This document shows positions 1 through 7,359 of a stretch of DNA of 41,565 nt, in pieces. The DNA is from an uncultured Mycobacterium sp. (GTDB taxonomy: Bacteria > Actinomycetota > Actinomycetes > Mycobacteriales > Mycobacteriaceae): the NCBI GenBank assembly GCA_900078375.1, contig FLQS01000027.1, positions 33,648 through 75,212 of the forward strand. The letters run 5' to 3'. Each line of letters begins with the position of its first letter. Positions within the stretch are counted from its first letter, which is position 1. The notes beneath the pieces are model-generated. The model did no database searches. It was not told the origin of the DNA and saw only the letters and a program-made list of their open reading frames with translations. Both the position numbers and the translations under genes were made by a program.

Positions 1-41
1 CTGATCGCCTCGCCACACGGACAGTTGATGTGCGTCTTCAT
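1..41 (-). CDS. DUF1059 small protein, 3' part cut off by window edge
   Basis: Only the first 13 codons are inside the window. They read MKTHINCPCGEAI, which matches the start of the roughly 50-residue DUF1059 proteins of actinobacteria as I remember them, including the paired cysteines of CPCG. A strong ribosome binding site (GGAGG, 46-50) stands 4 bases before the ATG at 39-41. The function of DUF1059 proteins is unknown. The HhH-GPD gene starts upstream on the same strand and ends 10 bases before this start, so the two may be co-transcribed. The rest of the gene lies left of position 1. Confidence 0.75.
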   Translation of the reverse strand, partial: MKTHINCPCGEAI

Positions 42-51
42 GGTTCCTCCG

Positions 52-630
52 TTATCCGGCCTTAGCCTTCGCTGCGGCTTTCATCTTCTTCTTGTACGCC
101 CTGACTTCGTCCAGCGACCCCTTGTCGACCACGTCCGCGATCGACATATGGGTGCCGGCCTTGCCGTAGTCACCGGCCGCCTCGCGCCAGCCCTTGGGCG
201 TGACGCCGTACTGCTTGCCCAGCAGGGCCAGGAAGATCTTGGCCTTCTGCTCGCCGAATCCGGGCAGGGCCTTCAGCCGGCGCACCACCTCGGCGCCGTC
301 GGGGTTGCCGTCGAGCCACAGCTGGGCGGCGTCGCCGTCGTAGCGGTCGACGATCTCGCGGGCCAGATCCTGCACGCGCTTGGCCATCGAGCCCGGAAAG
401 CGGTGGACCGCAGGCGTTTTCGAGAACTTCTCGGTGAACTGTTCGGGGTCGTAGTCGGCGACCAGCCGCGGGTCGATACCGCCGATGCGCTCGACGATCT
501 TGCGCGGCCCGGCGAAGGCCGTCTCCATGGGGATCTGCTGATCCAGCAGCATCCCGGTCAGCAGGGCGAACGGATCCTCGCTCAACAGGTCGTCGGACGC
601 GGGATCTCCGGTGAGCTGCAGTCTCGCCAT
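52..630 (-). CDS. HhH-GPD superfamily base-excision repair protein (Rv1156-like)
   Basis: The 192-residue product resembles helix-hairpin-helix DNA glycosylases, which remove damaged bases. The hairpin is at residues 121-132 (ALPGFGEQKAKI). An N-terminal helical part (residues 20-50) carries the LLDQQIPM segment typical of the mycobacterial Rv1156 group. The catalytic aspartate expected about 20 residues after the hairpin is not obvious, since that stretch reads VTPKGW. Enzyme activity is therefore uncertain. The tail is lysine and alanine rich. I chose ATG at 630 rather than an upstream start because TAGACT at 638-643 sits 7 bases before it, which gives a leaderless transcript. The substrate is unknown. 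Confidence 0.85.
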   Translation of the reverse strand: MARLQLTGDPASDDLLSEDPFALLTGMLLDQQIPMETAFAGPRKIVERIGGIDPRLVADYDPEQFTEKFSKTPAVHRFPGSMAKRVQDLAREIVDRYDGDAAQLWLDGNPDGAEVVRRLKALPGFGEQKAKIFLALLGKQYGVTPKGWREAAGDYGKAGTHMSIADVVDKGSLDEVRAYKKKMKAAAKAKAG

Positions 631-637
631 GGCCGAC

Positions 638-643
638 AGTCTA
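638..643 (-). promoter_or_regulatory. -10 hexamer, leaderless start of HhH-GPD gene
   Basis: TAGACT on the minus strand lies 7 bases before the ATG at 630. It fits the mycobacterial TANNNT -10 pattern for leaderless transcripts. Confidence 0.55.
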
Positions 644-734
644 GGACGATGATCAGATCGGTTCGGGCATCTGTGCCGCTCAGGTGTGCGATTGTGGAGC
701 GATTCCTGTGTGGATACACCCCGAGGAGACGGAC

Positions 735-1031
735 ATGAGACGGGTGATTGCACCTGTTGTCGCGGCGGTCGTCACCGCCATTGCCTTGGCCGGCACGGCT
801 GCGGCGATACCGGACCAGGGCACGCCGGAATTCGACGTGTACATGCAGGGCCTGGCCCGCAATGGCTACAACCTGAATCCAGACACTGCGTGGCGCGTTG
901 CCCATCAGGCCTGCATCGGCGGCATACCGGGCTACATCGGGTTGGAACTGGCCGCTCAAGGGGTTATCGGCCCCGGTGCGCAGGAGCGGGTATTCGACGT
1001 TGCCCGAAAGTACGCCTGCCCCGTCCAGTAA
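735..1031 (+). CDS. secreted DUF732 protein
   Basis: The 98-residue product has a signal peptide (MRR, a hydrophobic stretch VIAPVVAAVVTAIALAG, then cleavage near ATAAA-IPDQ). The mature part is of the DUF732 type found in mycobacterial exported proteins: helical, with two cysteines (ACIGG and YACPV) likely forming a disulfide. The function of DUF732 is unknown. The start is ATG at 735 behind GAGGAGAC (723-730); an upstream ATG at 684 would bury the signal peptide. The gene ends 13 bases before the histidine kinase gene, so the two are probably co-transcribed. A link of this protein to the sensor is possible but only inferred from position. Confidence 0.85.
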   Translation: MRRVIAPVVAAVVTAIALAGTAAAIPDQGTPEFDVYMQGLARNGYNLNPDTAWRVAHQACIGGIPGYIGLELAAQGVIGPGAQERVFDVARKYACPVQ

Positions 1032-1044
1032 GCGAGAAGACAAC

Positions 1045-2226
1045 ATGTCGGGTGCGGTAGCGCTCGCGCTGGCGGTCGCACTCGCCGCGGTCGCACTGAT
1101 CGTCGGCGCCATCGCCGTCCTGACCCGCAGCGTGGTCAGCACGCCGGCCGAGCGCACCGTACACGCCGCGCTGCACACCGCCTCGCTGGCGGCCCGCTCA
1201 CTGCGCAAGGGCCTGGACGCCGAATCTGCGGCCGCCGCCGCCCCGCACCTGCGCAGTCTGACGGGCTCCGACGGTGTCGCCATCTACGACGGCGACACCG
1301 TGCTGCTGGCCTTCGACCCGCCCAGCGATTCGTTGTGGCCGCCGGCCACCCTGGAGATCTGTCACCACACCGCGCGTGACGCGATCACCGGCCAGCGCCG
1401 GGTGCTCGCCCGCGACCAGTCCCCCGCCGTGGTGGCCCAACCCATCCTCGACGACGACGGCAGGGTGATCGGGGTGCTCGTCGTGGTCAACACAGACGAG
1501 CCGTCGCCGGGGATGCTCGGTGCCATCGCCGAGGTCGCGCGCTATGCCGCCAGCCAGCTCGAGCTGGCCGAGCTGGATGCGTCGCGGGCTCGCCTCGATC
1601 GTGCCGAGGTGCTCGCGCTGCGCGCACAGATCAGCCCGCACTTCATCTACAACGCGCTCAATACCATCGCCTCGTTCGTGCGCACCGACCCCGACCGGGC
1701 GCGCGACCTCATTCTGGAGTTCGCCGACTTCACCCGCTACTCCTTTCGCTCCGCAGGCCCGTACACGGTGCTCGCCGACGAGCTCCGCAACATCGACCGC
1801 TACCTGACGCTGGAACGCGCCCGCTTCGGCCCGAATCTGTCGGTGACACTGCAGATCGCGCCCGAGGTGCTGACCGTCGTGGTGCCGTTCCTGGCGCTGC
1901 AGCCCCTCGTGGAGAACGCGGTGCGGCACGGCCTGGCCGGGCGCCAAGGCGGTTCGATCGAAATCGTCGCCCGCAACGAAGGTTCCGACTGCGTCATCAG
2001 CGTCGAGGACGACGGTATCGGCATGGACCCCGAGATCCTTCGGTCCGGGCACGGCGACGTGCTGGGCGAGGGTGAACAGAGCGCCCATGTCGGGCTGAGC
2101 AATGTCGACCACCGACTGCGCGCGGCGTTCGGCAACGACTACGGTCTGGTGGTCGAGACCGCCCCGGATGCGGGTACGAAGGTAATCATGCGGGTGCCGA
2201 AGTTCCGCACCGGCGTGCGGGTTTGA
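1045..2226 (+). CDS. LytS-type sensor histidine kinase
   Basis: This 393-residue kinase pairs with the LytTR regulator that follows directly. It has one N-terminal membrane segment (residues 5-27), a GAF-like sensory part (about 35-170) and a His_kinase domain with the phospho-accepting His199 in QISPHFIYNALN. The HATPase part has the N-box LVENAVRHG (Asn291) and the G1 box DDGIGM (322-327). Classical LytS proteins have six membrane helices (5TMR-LYT); this one lacks them, so sensing is probably cytoplasmic or at the membrane face. The start is ATG at 1045 after AGCGAGAAGA. By analogy with enterobacterial BtsSR and YpdAB, which sense pyruvate and control a transporter, and given the symporters downstream, I infer a monocarboxylate-related signal. 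The ligand itself is not shown. Confidence 0.9.
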   Translation: MSGAVALALAVALAAVALIVGAIAVLTRSVVSTPAERTVHAALHTASLAARSLRKGLDAESAAAAAPHLRSLTGSDGVAIYDGDTVLLAFDPPSDSLWPPATLEICHHTARDAITGQRRVLARDQSPAVVAQPILDDDGRVIGVLVVVNTDEPSPGMLGAIAEVARYAASQLELAELDASRARLDRAEVLALRAQISPHFIYNALNTIASFVRTDPDRARDLILEFADFTRYSFRSAGPYTVLADELRNIDRYLTLERARFGPNLSVTLQIAPEVLTVVVPFLALQPLVENAVRHGLAGRQGGSIEIVARNEGSDCVISVEDDGIGMDPEILRSGHGDVLGEGEQSAHVGLSNVDHRLRAAFGNDYGLVVETAPDAGTKVIMRVPKFRTGVRV

Positions 2227-2234
2227 GGAGGGTG

Positions 2235-3017
2235 ATGGCGGCAGGACTGTGGGTGCTGGCGGTCGACGACGAAGCCCCCGCGCTCGACGAGCTCACCTAT
2301 CTGCTCGGCGAGCACCCCGACGTCGCCGAGGTGACCGGCGCCGGTGACGCTACCTCCGCGCTGCGGATCATCAACGAACGCACCGTCGACGCGATCTTCC
2401 TCGATATCAACATGCCCGGCCTGTCCGGTCTCGAACTGGCCAGTGTGCTGGGCAATTTCGCGCACCCGCCCGCGGTCGTCTTCGTCACCGCGCACGACGA
2501 CAAGGCCCTGGCCGCCTTCGAGGTCGGCGCGCTGGACTACCTGCTCAAGCCGATTCGCAAGGAGCGCCTCGACGAAGCCGTCCGGCGGGTGGTCACCACG
2601 CGCACCGCCGAAGCGGCCCCGTCGGCCGACGAGGCGGCCGCCGACACCATCCCCGTCGAGCTCGGCGGGGTCACCCAGCTGGTCCGCTGCGACACCATCG
2701 GCTGGGTCGAGGCCGAGGGCGACTACGCCCGGCTACACGCCGCATCCGGCTCGCATCTGGTGCGAATCCCATTGAGCACCTTGGAAGACCGCTGGCGCAA
2801 CCGCGGCTTCCAGCGGGTGCACCGCTCCTATCTCGTCGCACTGAACATGGTCACCGGCCTGCGCACATCGGGCGCCTCGACGATGGTGCGGATGCGCGCC
2901 AACGGCGCGTCCGCCGCTATCGAGTTGCCGGTCAGCCGCCGCCAGGCCCGCGAGCTGCGCGACCGGCTGATCCGCGACCCGATGCGAACCTTCCGCCCCG
3001 CGACGACCAATGACTAA
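2235..3017 (+). CDS. LytTR-family response regulator
   Basis: The 260-residue product has a receiver domain (residues 1-120) with acidic residues Asp11 and Asp12, phospho-accepting Asp57 in IFLDINMPG, the threonine of FVTAHD and Lys105 in LLKPI. A linker follows, then a LytTR DNA-binding domain (about 140-250, with VRCDTIGWVEAEGDYARLH and FQRVHRSYLV). LytTR proteins bind pairs of short direct repeats about two helical turns apart. The start is ATG at 2235 after AGGAGG (2226-2231); a TTG at 2223 would precede that site. The gene lies 8 bases after the kinase stop and overlaps the next gene by 8 bases, so the whole block is one operon. Confidence 0.92.
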   Translation: MAAGLWVLAVDDEAPALDELTYLLGEHPDVAEVTGAGDATSALRIINERTVDAIFLDINMPGLSGLELASVLGNFAHPPAVVFVTAHDDKALAAFEVGALDYLLKPIRKERLDEAVRRVVTTRTAEAAPSADEAAADTIPVELGGVTQLVRCDTIGWVEAEGDYARLHAASGSHLVRIPLSTLEDRWRNRGFQRVHRSYLVALNMVTGLRTSGASTMVRMRANGASAAIELPVSRRQARELRDRLIRDPMRTFRPATTND

Positions 3018-3390
3018 GCCGGGCCGCCCGCAACGCGAACGCGTGGTGCTGGCCCACCGGCGCGGCACCCGCTTGGTGCACACCCGCGTCGAGGTCCAGG
3101 AGCAGACCGAGATCGGGGACGCACTGGTGCGCGGTCTGGTGCGCGCCCAGCTTGGCCTGGCGCTGCGGCTGGCCGCGGTGGTCGCCGGCGGAATGGCCGC
3201 ACTGCCGTTGATCAACGCGGTGTTCCCAGAACTGTCCAACGCCACCGTGTTCGGGATGCGGCTGAACTGGCTGACCCTGGCGGTGTTCGTCTACCCCGCG
3301 CTGTACGGCGTCGGCCGGCTCTTCATCCGGCTCGCCGAACAGGGCGAACGCGATTTCATGGGCGTGGTCGACGACGAGAGCCCGCCATGA
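3010..3390 (+). CDS. small two-helix membrane protein coupled to symporter
   Basis: The 126-residue protein has a basic N-terminus and two predicted membrane segments (about residues 52-74 and 85-106), then an acidic tail. It is translationally coupled on both sides: it starts within the last 8 bases of the LytTR gene, and its stop overlaps the symporter start in ATGA. The second symporter of this window has a DUF485 protein in the same position. I infer that this protein plays the same accessory role, although it does not look like a standard DUF485 sequence. No enzymatic motif is visible. Confidence 0.85.
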   Translation: MTKPGRPQRERVVLAHRRGTRLVHTRVEVQEQTEIGDALVRGLVRAQLGLALRLAAVVAGGMAALPLINAVFPELSNATVFGMRLNWLTLAVFVYPALYGVGRLFIRLAEQGERDFMGVVDDESPP

Positions 3391-5114
3391 CCTCGACGGC
3401 GACGGCACTGACCGCCGGTGGCCTGCTGGCGTCCGCGGTGGCGACGGTGGCCGTCGGCGCCTACGGGGTTCGGCTGTCGCGCACCACATCCGACTTCCTG
3501 GTGGCTTCGCGCACCGTCGGCCCCCGCTGGAACGCCGCCGCGATCTCCGGTGAATACCTCTCGGCGGCTTCATTTCTCGGTGTCGCCGGCCTGATCGCCA
3601 AGTACGGGGCCGACGCGCTGTGGTACCCGGTCGGGTTCACCGCGGGGTATCTGGGTCTGCTGCTGTTCGTCTCGGCGCCGCTACGCCGCTCGGGCGCCTA
3701 CACCGTGCCCGATTTCGCCGAGTTCCGGCTCGGCTCGCCGCGCGTGCGCCGAGTCGCGATGTTCGTGGTCGTCACGGTATGCATCCTCTACCTGATCCCC
3801 CAGTACCAGGGCGCGGGTATCGCACTGAAAGCCCTTCTGGGCGTTCCGATATGGCTCGGGCCGCTGGCCGTCGGCGGGATCGTGATCGCCAACGTCGTCG
3901 GCGGCGGGATGCGGTCCATCACCTTCGTGCAGGCCTTCCAGTACTGGCTGAAGCTCACCGCCGTCGCCGTCCCCGCGCTGGTGCTGCTGATGCACGTCAG
4001 CCACCAGCACCCCCGGCTCGGTGGCCCGCTCGCGCCCACGGTGGACCAACAGACCGTCGTCGCGATAGACACCGACGTCGTCGTCACCGTCGCCGACCCG
4101 ACCGGCGTGACGGTGAGCGGCCCGGCCCACAACGGCGCGCTGGGGTCCCCTGGCGAGTACTCCCTGCCGCAGGGAACCACACTGACACTGGCCGCCGGAG
4201 CGCACACCCCGGTCGTCACCGGGGCACCGGCCAACGGCGCGGCGTGGATCCAGAGTGGCGGCGGACTGGGCGGCAAACACCCGCTCTATCAAGTGTTTTC
4301 GATCATGGTAGCCACATTCCTTGGCGCCATGGGGCTGCCGCACGTGCTGGTTCGCTTCTACACGAACCCCGACGGGCGGGCCGCGCGGCGCACCGCACTG
4401 AGTGTGATCGTCCTGCTGTCGCTGTTTTATTTGTTCCCCGTCCTGCTCGGGGTGTTCGCCCGGCTCTACGTGCCACAGCTGTTGATCACCGGCAAGGCCG
4501 ATGCCGCGGTGCTGCTGCTGCCGTCCGCCGCGATCGCGGGACTGCCTGGTGAACTGATCGCAGCGCTGGTCGCGGCCGGCGCCATCGCGGCCTTCCTGGC
4601 GACCTCGTCGGGCCTGCTGGTCAGCATCGCCGGCGCGGTGTCCACCGACGTGCTGCGCGGCCGGGTCAGCGACTTCCGGGCCGCGGCGCTGGTCGCCGGG
4701 CTCATCCCGATTCCGCTGTCCCTGGTCGCCCCCACCCTGGAACTGTCCCGCGGAGTCGGCCTGGCGTTCGCGGTCGCCGCCTCCACGCTGTGCCCACTAC
4801 TCGTGCTGGGGATCTGGTGGCGCGGACTGACCGCCGCCGGCGCCATCGCGGGTTTGGTCGTCGGTGCGCTGGCCTCCGGGGTGGCCATCCTGGTCGCGAT
4901 CACCGGCTGGGTCGACGACGACGTGCTCGGCGGCTGGCTGACGACGCTGATCGGCTACCCCGCGGCCGTCACGGTGCCGTTGGCGTTCGCGACGATGACG
5001 CTCGTCAGCCGTCTCGCCCGCGGCAACGCGCCACCCGACGTGGCGCGCATCTTCGCCCGCATGCACGTGCCGGAACGCCTGGGCATGGGCGTGGAGCGAG
5101 TGCCCCGCGGCTGA
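3387..5114 (+). CDS. sodium:solute symporter family transporter (ActP-like)
   Basis: The 575-residue membrane protein belongs to the solute:sodium symporter family, close to cation/acetate symporters. Visible family segments are SGEYLSAASFLGVAG near residue 53 and GAMGLPHVLVRFYTNP near residue 315. About 13 hydrophobic helices are spread over the chain. A polar stretch of roughly 70 residues (about 208-285, rich in Val, Thr, Gly and Pro) sits between helices and is not present in the second symporter of this window. It may be an external loop domain. The substrate is likely a small monocarboxylate such as acetate, pyruvate or propionate, inferred from the family. The gene is the last of the lytS-lytTR operon. 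Confidence 0.88.
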   Translation: MTSTATALTAGGLLASAVATVAVGAYGVRLSRTTSDFLVASRTVGPRWNAAAISGEYLSAASFLGVAGLIAKYGADALWYPVGFTAGYLGLLLFVSAPLRRSGAYTVPDFAEFRLGSPRVRRVAMFVVVTVCILYLIPQYQGAGIALKALLGVPIWLGPLAVGGIVIANVVGGGMRSITFVQAFQYWLKLTAVAVPALVLLMHVSHQHPRLGGPLAPTVDQQTVVAIDTDVVVTVADPTGVTVSGPAHNGALGSPGEYSLPQGTTLTLAAGAHTPVVTGAPANGAAWIQSGGGLGGKHPLYQVFSIMVATFLGAMGLPHVLVRFYTNPDGRAARRTALSVIVLLSLFYLFPVLLGVFARLYVPQLLITGKADAAVLLLPSAAIAGLPGELIAALVAAGAIAAFLATSSGLLVSIAGAVSTDVLRGRVSDFRAAALVAGLIPIPLSLVAPTLELSRGVGLAFAVAASTLCPLLVLGIWWRGLTAAGAIAGLVVGALASGVAILVAITGWVDDDVLGGWLTTLIGYPAAVTVPLAFATMTLVSRLARGNAPPDVARIFARMHVPERLGMGVERVPRG

Positions 5115-5186
5115 CCCGAACCTGAAGTCCGACCGCTCAGCGCCGCCGGACAACCGTTCACCGCATGGTCCGCTCGCACACTAGGG

Positions 5187-5216
5187 CTGTGACCCACCTC
5201 TCAATACCCTGTGACC
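5187..5216 (+). promoter_or_regulatory. candidate LytTR operator: two CTGTGACC direct repeats
   Basis: CTGTGACC occurs at 5187-5194 and again at 5209-5216, exactly 22 bp apart, on the same strand and thus on the same face of the helix. LytTR regulators are known to bind two direct repeats spaced about two turns. The repeats lie 39-68 bases before the GTG of the DUF485 gene. A weak -10-like CAATCT follows at 5231-5236. The assignment to the LytTR protein encoded upstream is inference. Confidence 0.45.
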
Positions 5217-5254
5217 ACGATCGGAGTTCACAATCTTGAGCTGAGGAGCATGCG

Positions 5255-5605
5255 GTGCCCACAACCGACCTGCCGCCGCGGGAAACCCACCCCAGCGGCG
5301 CCCAATACCAGTCCATGCAGGCCAGTCCCGAATTTCAGGAGCTGCGCCGCACCCTGCGCCGCTTCGTCTTCCCGACCACGGCGTTCTTCCTGATCTGGTA
5401 CGCCAGCTACGTTCTGCTGGGCGCGTTCGCCCACGACTTCATGGCCATCAAGGTGTGGGGCAACATCAACCTCGGCCTGCTCATCGGGCTGGGCCAGTTC
5501 CTGACGACGTTCCTGATCACCGGCCTGTACGTACGGTTCGCCAACCGGGAGCTCGACCCGCGCGCCGAAGCGATCCGCGCTGAGATGGAAGGCACCGCGA
5601 AGTGA
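5255..5605 (+). CDS. DUF485 membrane protein, symporter partner
   Basis: The 116-residue protein has a soluble N-terminus of about 45 residues and two membrane helices (FVFPTTAFFLIWYASYVLL and INLGLLIGLGQFLTTFLIT), followed by a charged tail with the conserved YVRFANRELDP. This is the standard form of DUF485, which in many bacteria is encoded directly before an ActP/MctC-type symporter. The start is GTG at 5255 after GAGGAGC (5243-5249). An ATG at 5250 is out of frame. Its stop overlaps the next gene in GTGA. Its precise role in transport is not established. Confidence 0.9.
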   Translation: MPTTDLPPRETHPSGAQYQSMQASPEFQELRRTLRRFVFPTTAFFLIWYASYVLLGAFAHDFMAIKVWGNINLGLLIGLGQFLTTFLITGLYVRFANRELDPRAEAIRAEMEGTAK

Positions 5606-7236
5606 CCACTACCGTGCTCGCCGAAGCCAGCCGGATCGGCAACCCTGCCGTCAACATCAGCATCTTCGTGGCCTTCGTGGTCATCACGCTGTTCATCGTG
5701 ATCCGCGCCGGCCGCTCCAACACCAACGCCACCGAGTTCTTCACCGGCGGCCGCGCATTCTCCGGGCCGCAGAACGGAATCGCCATCGCCGGTGATTATC
5801 TTTCTGCCGCAAGCTTTCTCGGCATCGCCGGAGCCATCGCGGTGTACGGCTACGACGGCTTCCTCTACTCCATCGGCTTCCTGGTGGCCTGGCTGGTTGC
5901 ACTGCTGCTGGTGGCCGAATTGCTGCGCAATACCGGCAAATTCACGATGGCCGATGTGCTGAGCTTCCGGCTCAAGCAGCGGCCGGTACGGGTGGCCGCG
6001 GCCACCTCGACGTTGACGGTGTCGCTGTTCTACCTGCTGGCGCAGATGGCCGGCGCCGGTGGCCTGGTCGCGCTGTTGCTCGACGTCCACGGTCGCACCG
6101 CCCAGTCCCTCGTGATCGCGGTGGTCGGCGTGCTGATGATCGTCTACGTCCTGGTCGGCGGCATGAAAGGCACCACATGGGTGCAGATCATCAAGGCCGT
6201 GCTGCTGATCGTCGGTGCGGCGGTCATGACCGTCCTGGTGTTCGTCAAGTTCGGTCTGAACTTCTCCGAGATTCTCGGCTCCGCGCAACACATGGTGCAC
6301 GAGGCCACCACCAAGGGTGTGGCCAGCCGCGACGTGCTGGCCCCCGGCGCGCAGTACGGCGCCAACACCACCTCGAAGATCAACCTGCTGTCGCTGGGTC
6401 TGGCACTCGTGCTGGGCACCGCCGGCCTGCCGCACGTGCTGATGCGCTTCTACACGGTGCCGACCGCGAAAGAGGCTCGGCGGTCGGTGGTTTGGGCGAT
6501 CGCGCTGATCGGTGCGTTCTACCTGTTCACTCTCGCCCTGGGTTACGGAGCGGCCGCGATGGTCGGACCGGACAAGATCCTGGCGGCTCCCGGTGGGCAG
6601 AACTCGGCCGCACCGCTGCTGGCGTTCGAGCTGGGCGGGGTGATCCTGCTCGGCGTCATCTCGGCGGTGGCGTTCGCCACCATCCTGGCCGTGGTCGCCG
6701 GCTTGACGATCACCGCGTCGGCGTCCTTCGCCCACGACGTCTACGCCAGTGTGCTCAAGAGCCACAAGGTGACTGAGGACGAGCAGGTGCGGGTCTCCCG
6801 GATCACCGCGGTGGTGCTCGGCATCGCCGCGATCGGGCTGGGCATCCTGGCCAACGGCCAGAACGTGGCGTTCCTGGTGGCGCTGGCGTTCGCGGTCGCG
6901 GCTTCGGCCAACCTACCGACGATCGTGTACTCGCTGTACTGGAAACGCTTCAACACCCGCGGCGCACTGTGGAGCATGTACGGCGGCCTGATCAGCTGCC
7001 TGGTGCTGATCGTCTTCTCCCCGGCCGTCTCGGGCAACAAGACCGCGATGATCCCCGGCGCGAACTTCGACTGGTTCCCGCTGGCCAACCCCGGCATCGT
7101 GTCGATCCCGCTGGCGTTCATCCTCGGCATCGTCGGGACCCTGACCTCGTCGGATCCCGGCGATCCGGAGCTCAACGCCGAAATGGAGGTCCGGTCACTG
7201 ACCGGCGTCGGCGCGGAGAAGGCCACTCACCACTAA
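5602..7236 (+). CDS. sodium:solute symporter, acetate/monocarboxylate type (ActP/MctC-like)
   Basis: The 544-residue transporter has the family signature segments GGRAFSGPQNGIAIAGDYLSA (near residue 50), SAASFLGIAG, and GTAGLPHVLMRFYTVP (near residue 275). About 13 membrane helices are predicted. It is likely to import acetate, pyruvate or propionate with sodium or protons, as Corynebacterium MctC and E. coli ActP do; this is family knowledge. GTG at 5602 overlaps the DUF485 stop by four bases. It is shorter than the paralogue at 3387 because it lacks that protein's polar insertion. The pairing with DUF485 supports the assignment. Confidence 0.92.
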   Translation: MTTTVLAEASRIGNPAVNISIFVAFVVITLFIVIRAGRSNTNATEFFTGGRAFSGPQNGIAIAGDYLSAASFLGIAGAIAVYGYDGFLYSIGFLVAWLVALLLVAELLRNTGKFTMADVLSFRLKQRPVRVAAATSTLTVSLFYLLAQMAGAGGLVALLLDVHGRTAQSLVIAVVGVLMIVYVLVGGMKGTTWVQIIKAVLLIVGAAVMTVLVFVKFGLNFSEILGSAQHMVHEATTKGVASRDVLAPGAQYGANTTSKINLLSLGLALVLGTAGLPHVLMRFYTVPTAKEARRSVVWAIALIGAFYLFTLALGYGAAAMVGPDKILAAPGGQNSAAPLLAFELGGVILLGVISAVAFATILAVVAGLTITASASFAHDVYASVLKSHKVTEDEQVRVSRITAVVLGIAAIGLGILANGQNVAFLVALAFAVAASANLPTIVYSLYWKRFNTRGALWSMYGGLISCLVLIVFSPAVSGNKTAMIPGANFDWFPLANPGIVSIPLAFILGIVGTLTSSDPGDPELNAEMEVRSLTGVGAEKATHH

Positions 7237-7246
7237 ATGAGGTGAG

Positions 7247-7359
7247 AATCTCGCCGGGTCCGGGAATGGTGTGGGTGTGCCGACGACGTTGACCACCACA
7301 TGACCCCCGGTCGCTCCGCTCCTGCCCGCCGGTCCGCATGAGCCCAACCCGGCGAGATT
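7247..7359. repeat. 12-bp perfect inverted repeat bracketing the MFS start
   Basis: AATCTCGCCGGG at 7247-7258 is the exact reverse complement of CCCGGCGAGATT at 7348-7359, with 89 bases between. The right arm lies just inside the MFS gene (start 7338). If the interval is transcribed, the arms could pair and close off the start region. The left arm begins 11 bases after the symporter stop. Confidence 0.5.

Noticed and set aside
5211..5235. TGTGA and TCACA halves resembling a CRP site before the DUF485 gene.
   Set aside because: The gap is 13 bases instead of 6, and the first half is already part of the direct repeat.
5407..6765. A 452-codon open frame antisense to the DUF485 and symporter genes.
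   Set aside because: Its composition (His, Gln, Arg, Gly rich) is the usual antisense shadow of a GC-rich gene, and the plus-strand proteins are clear family members.
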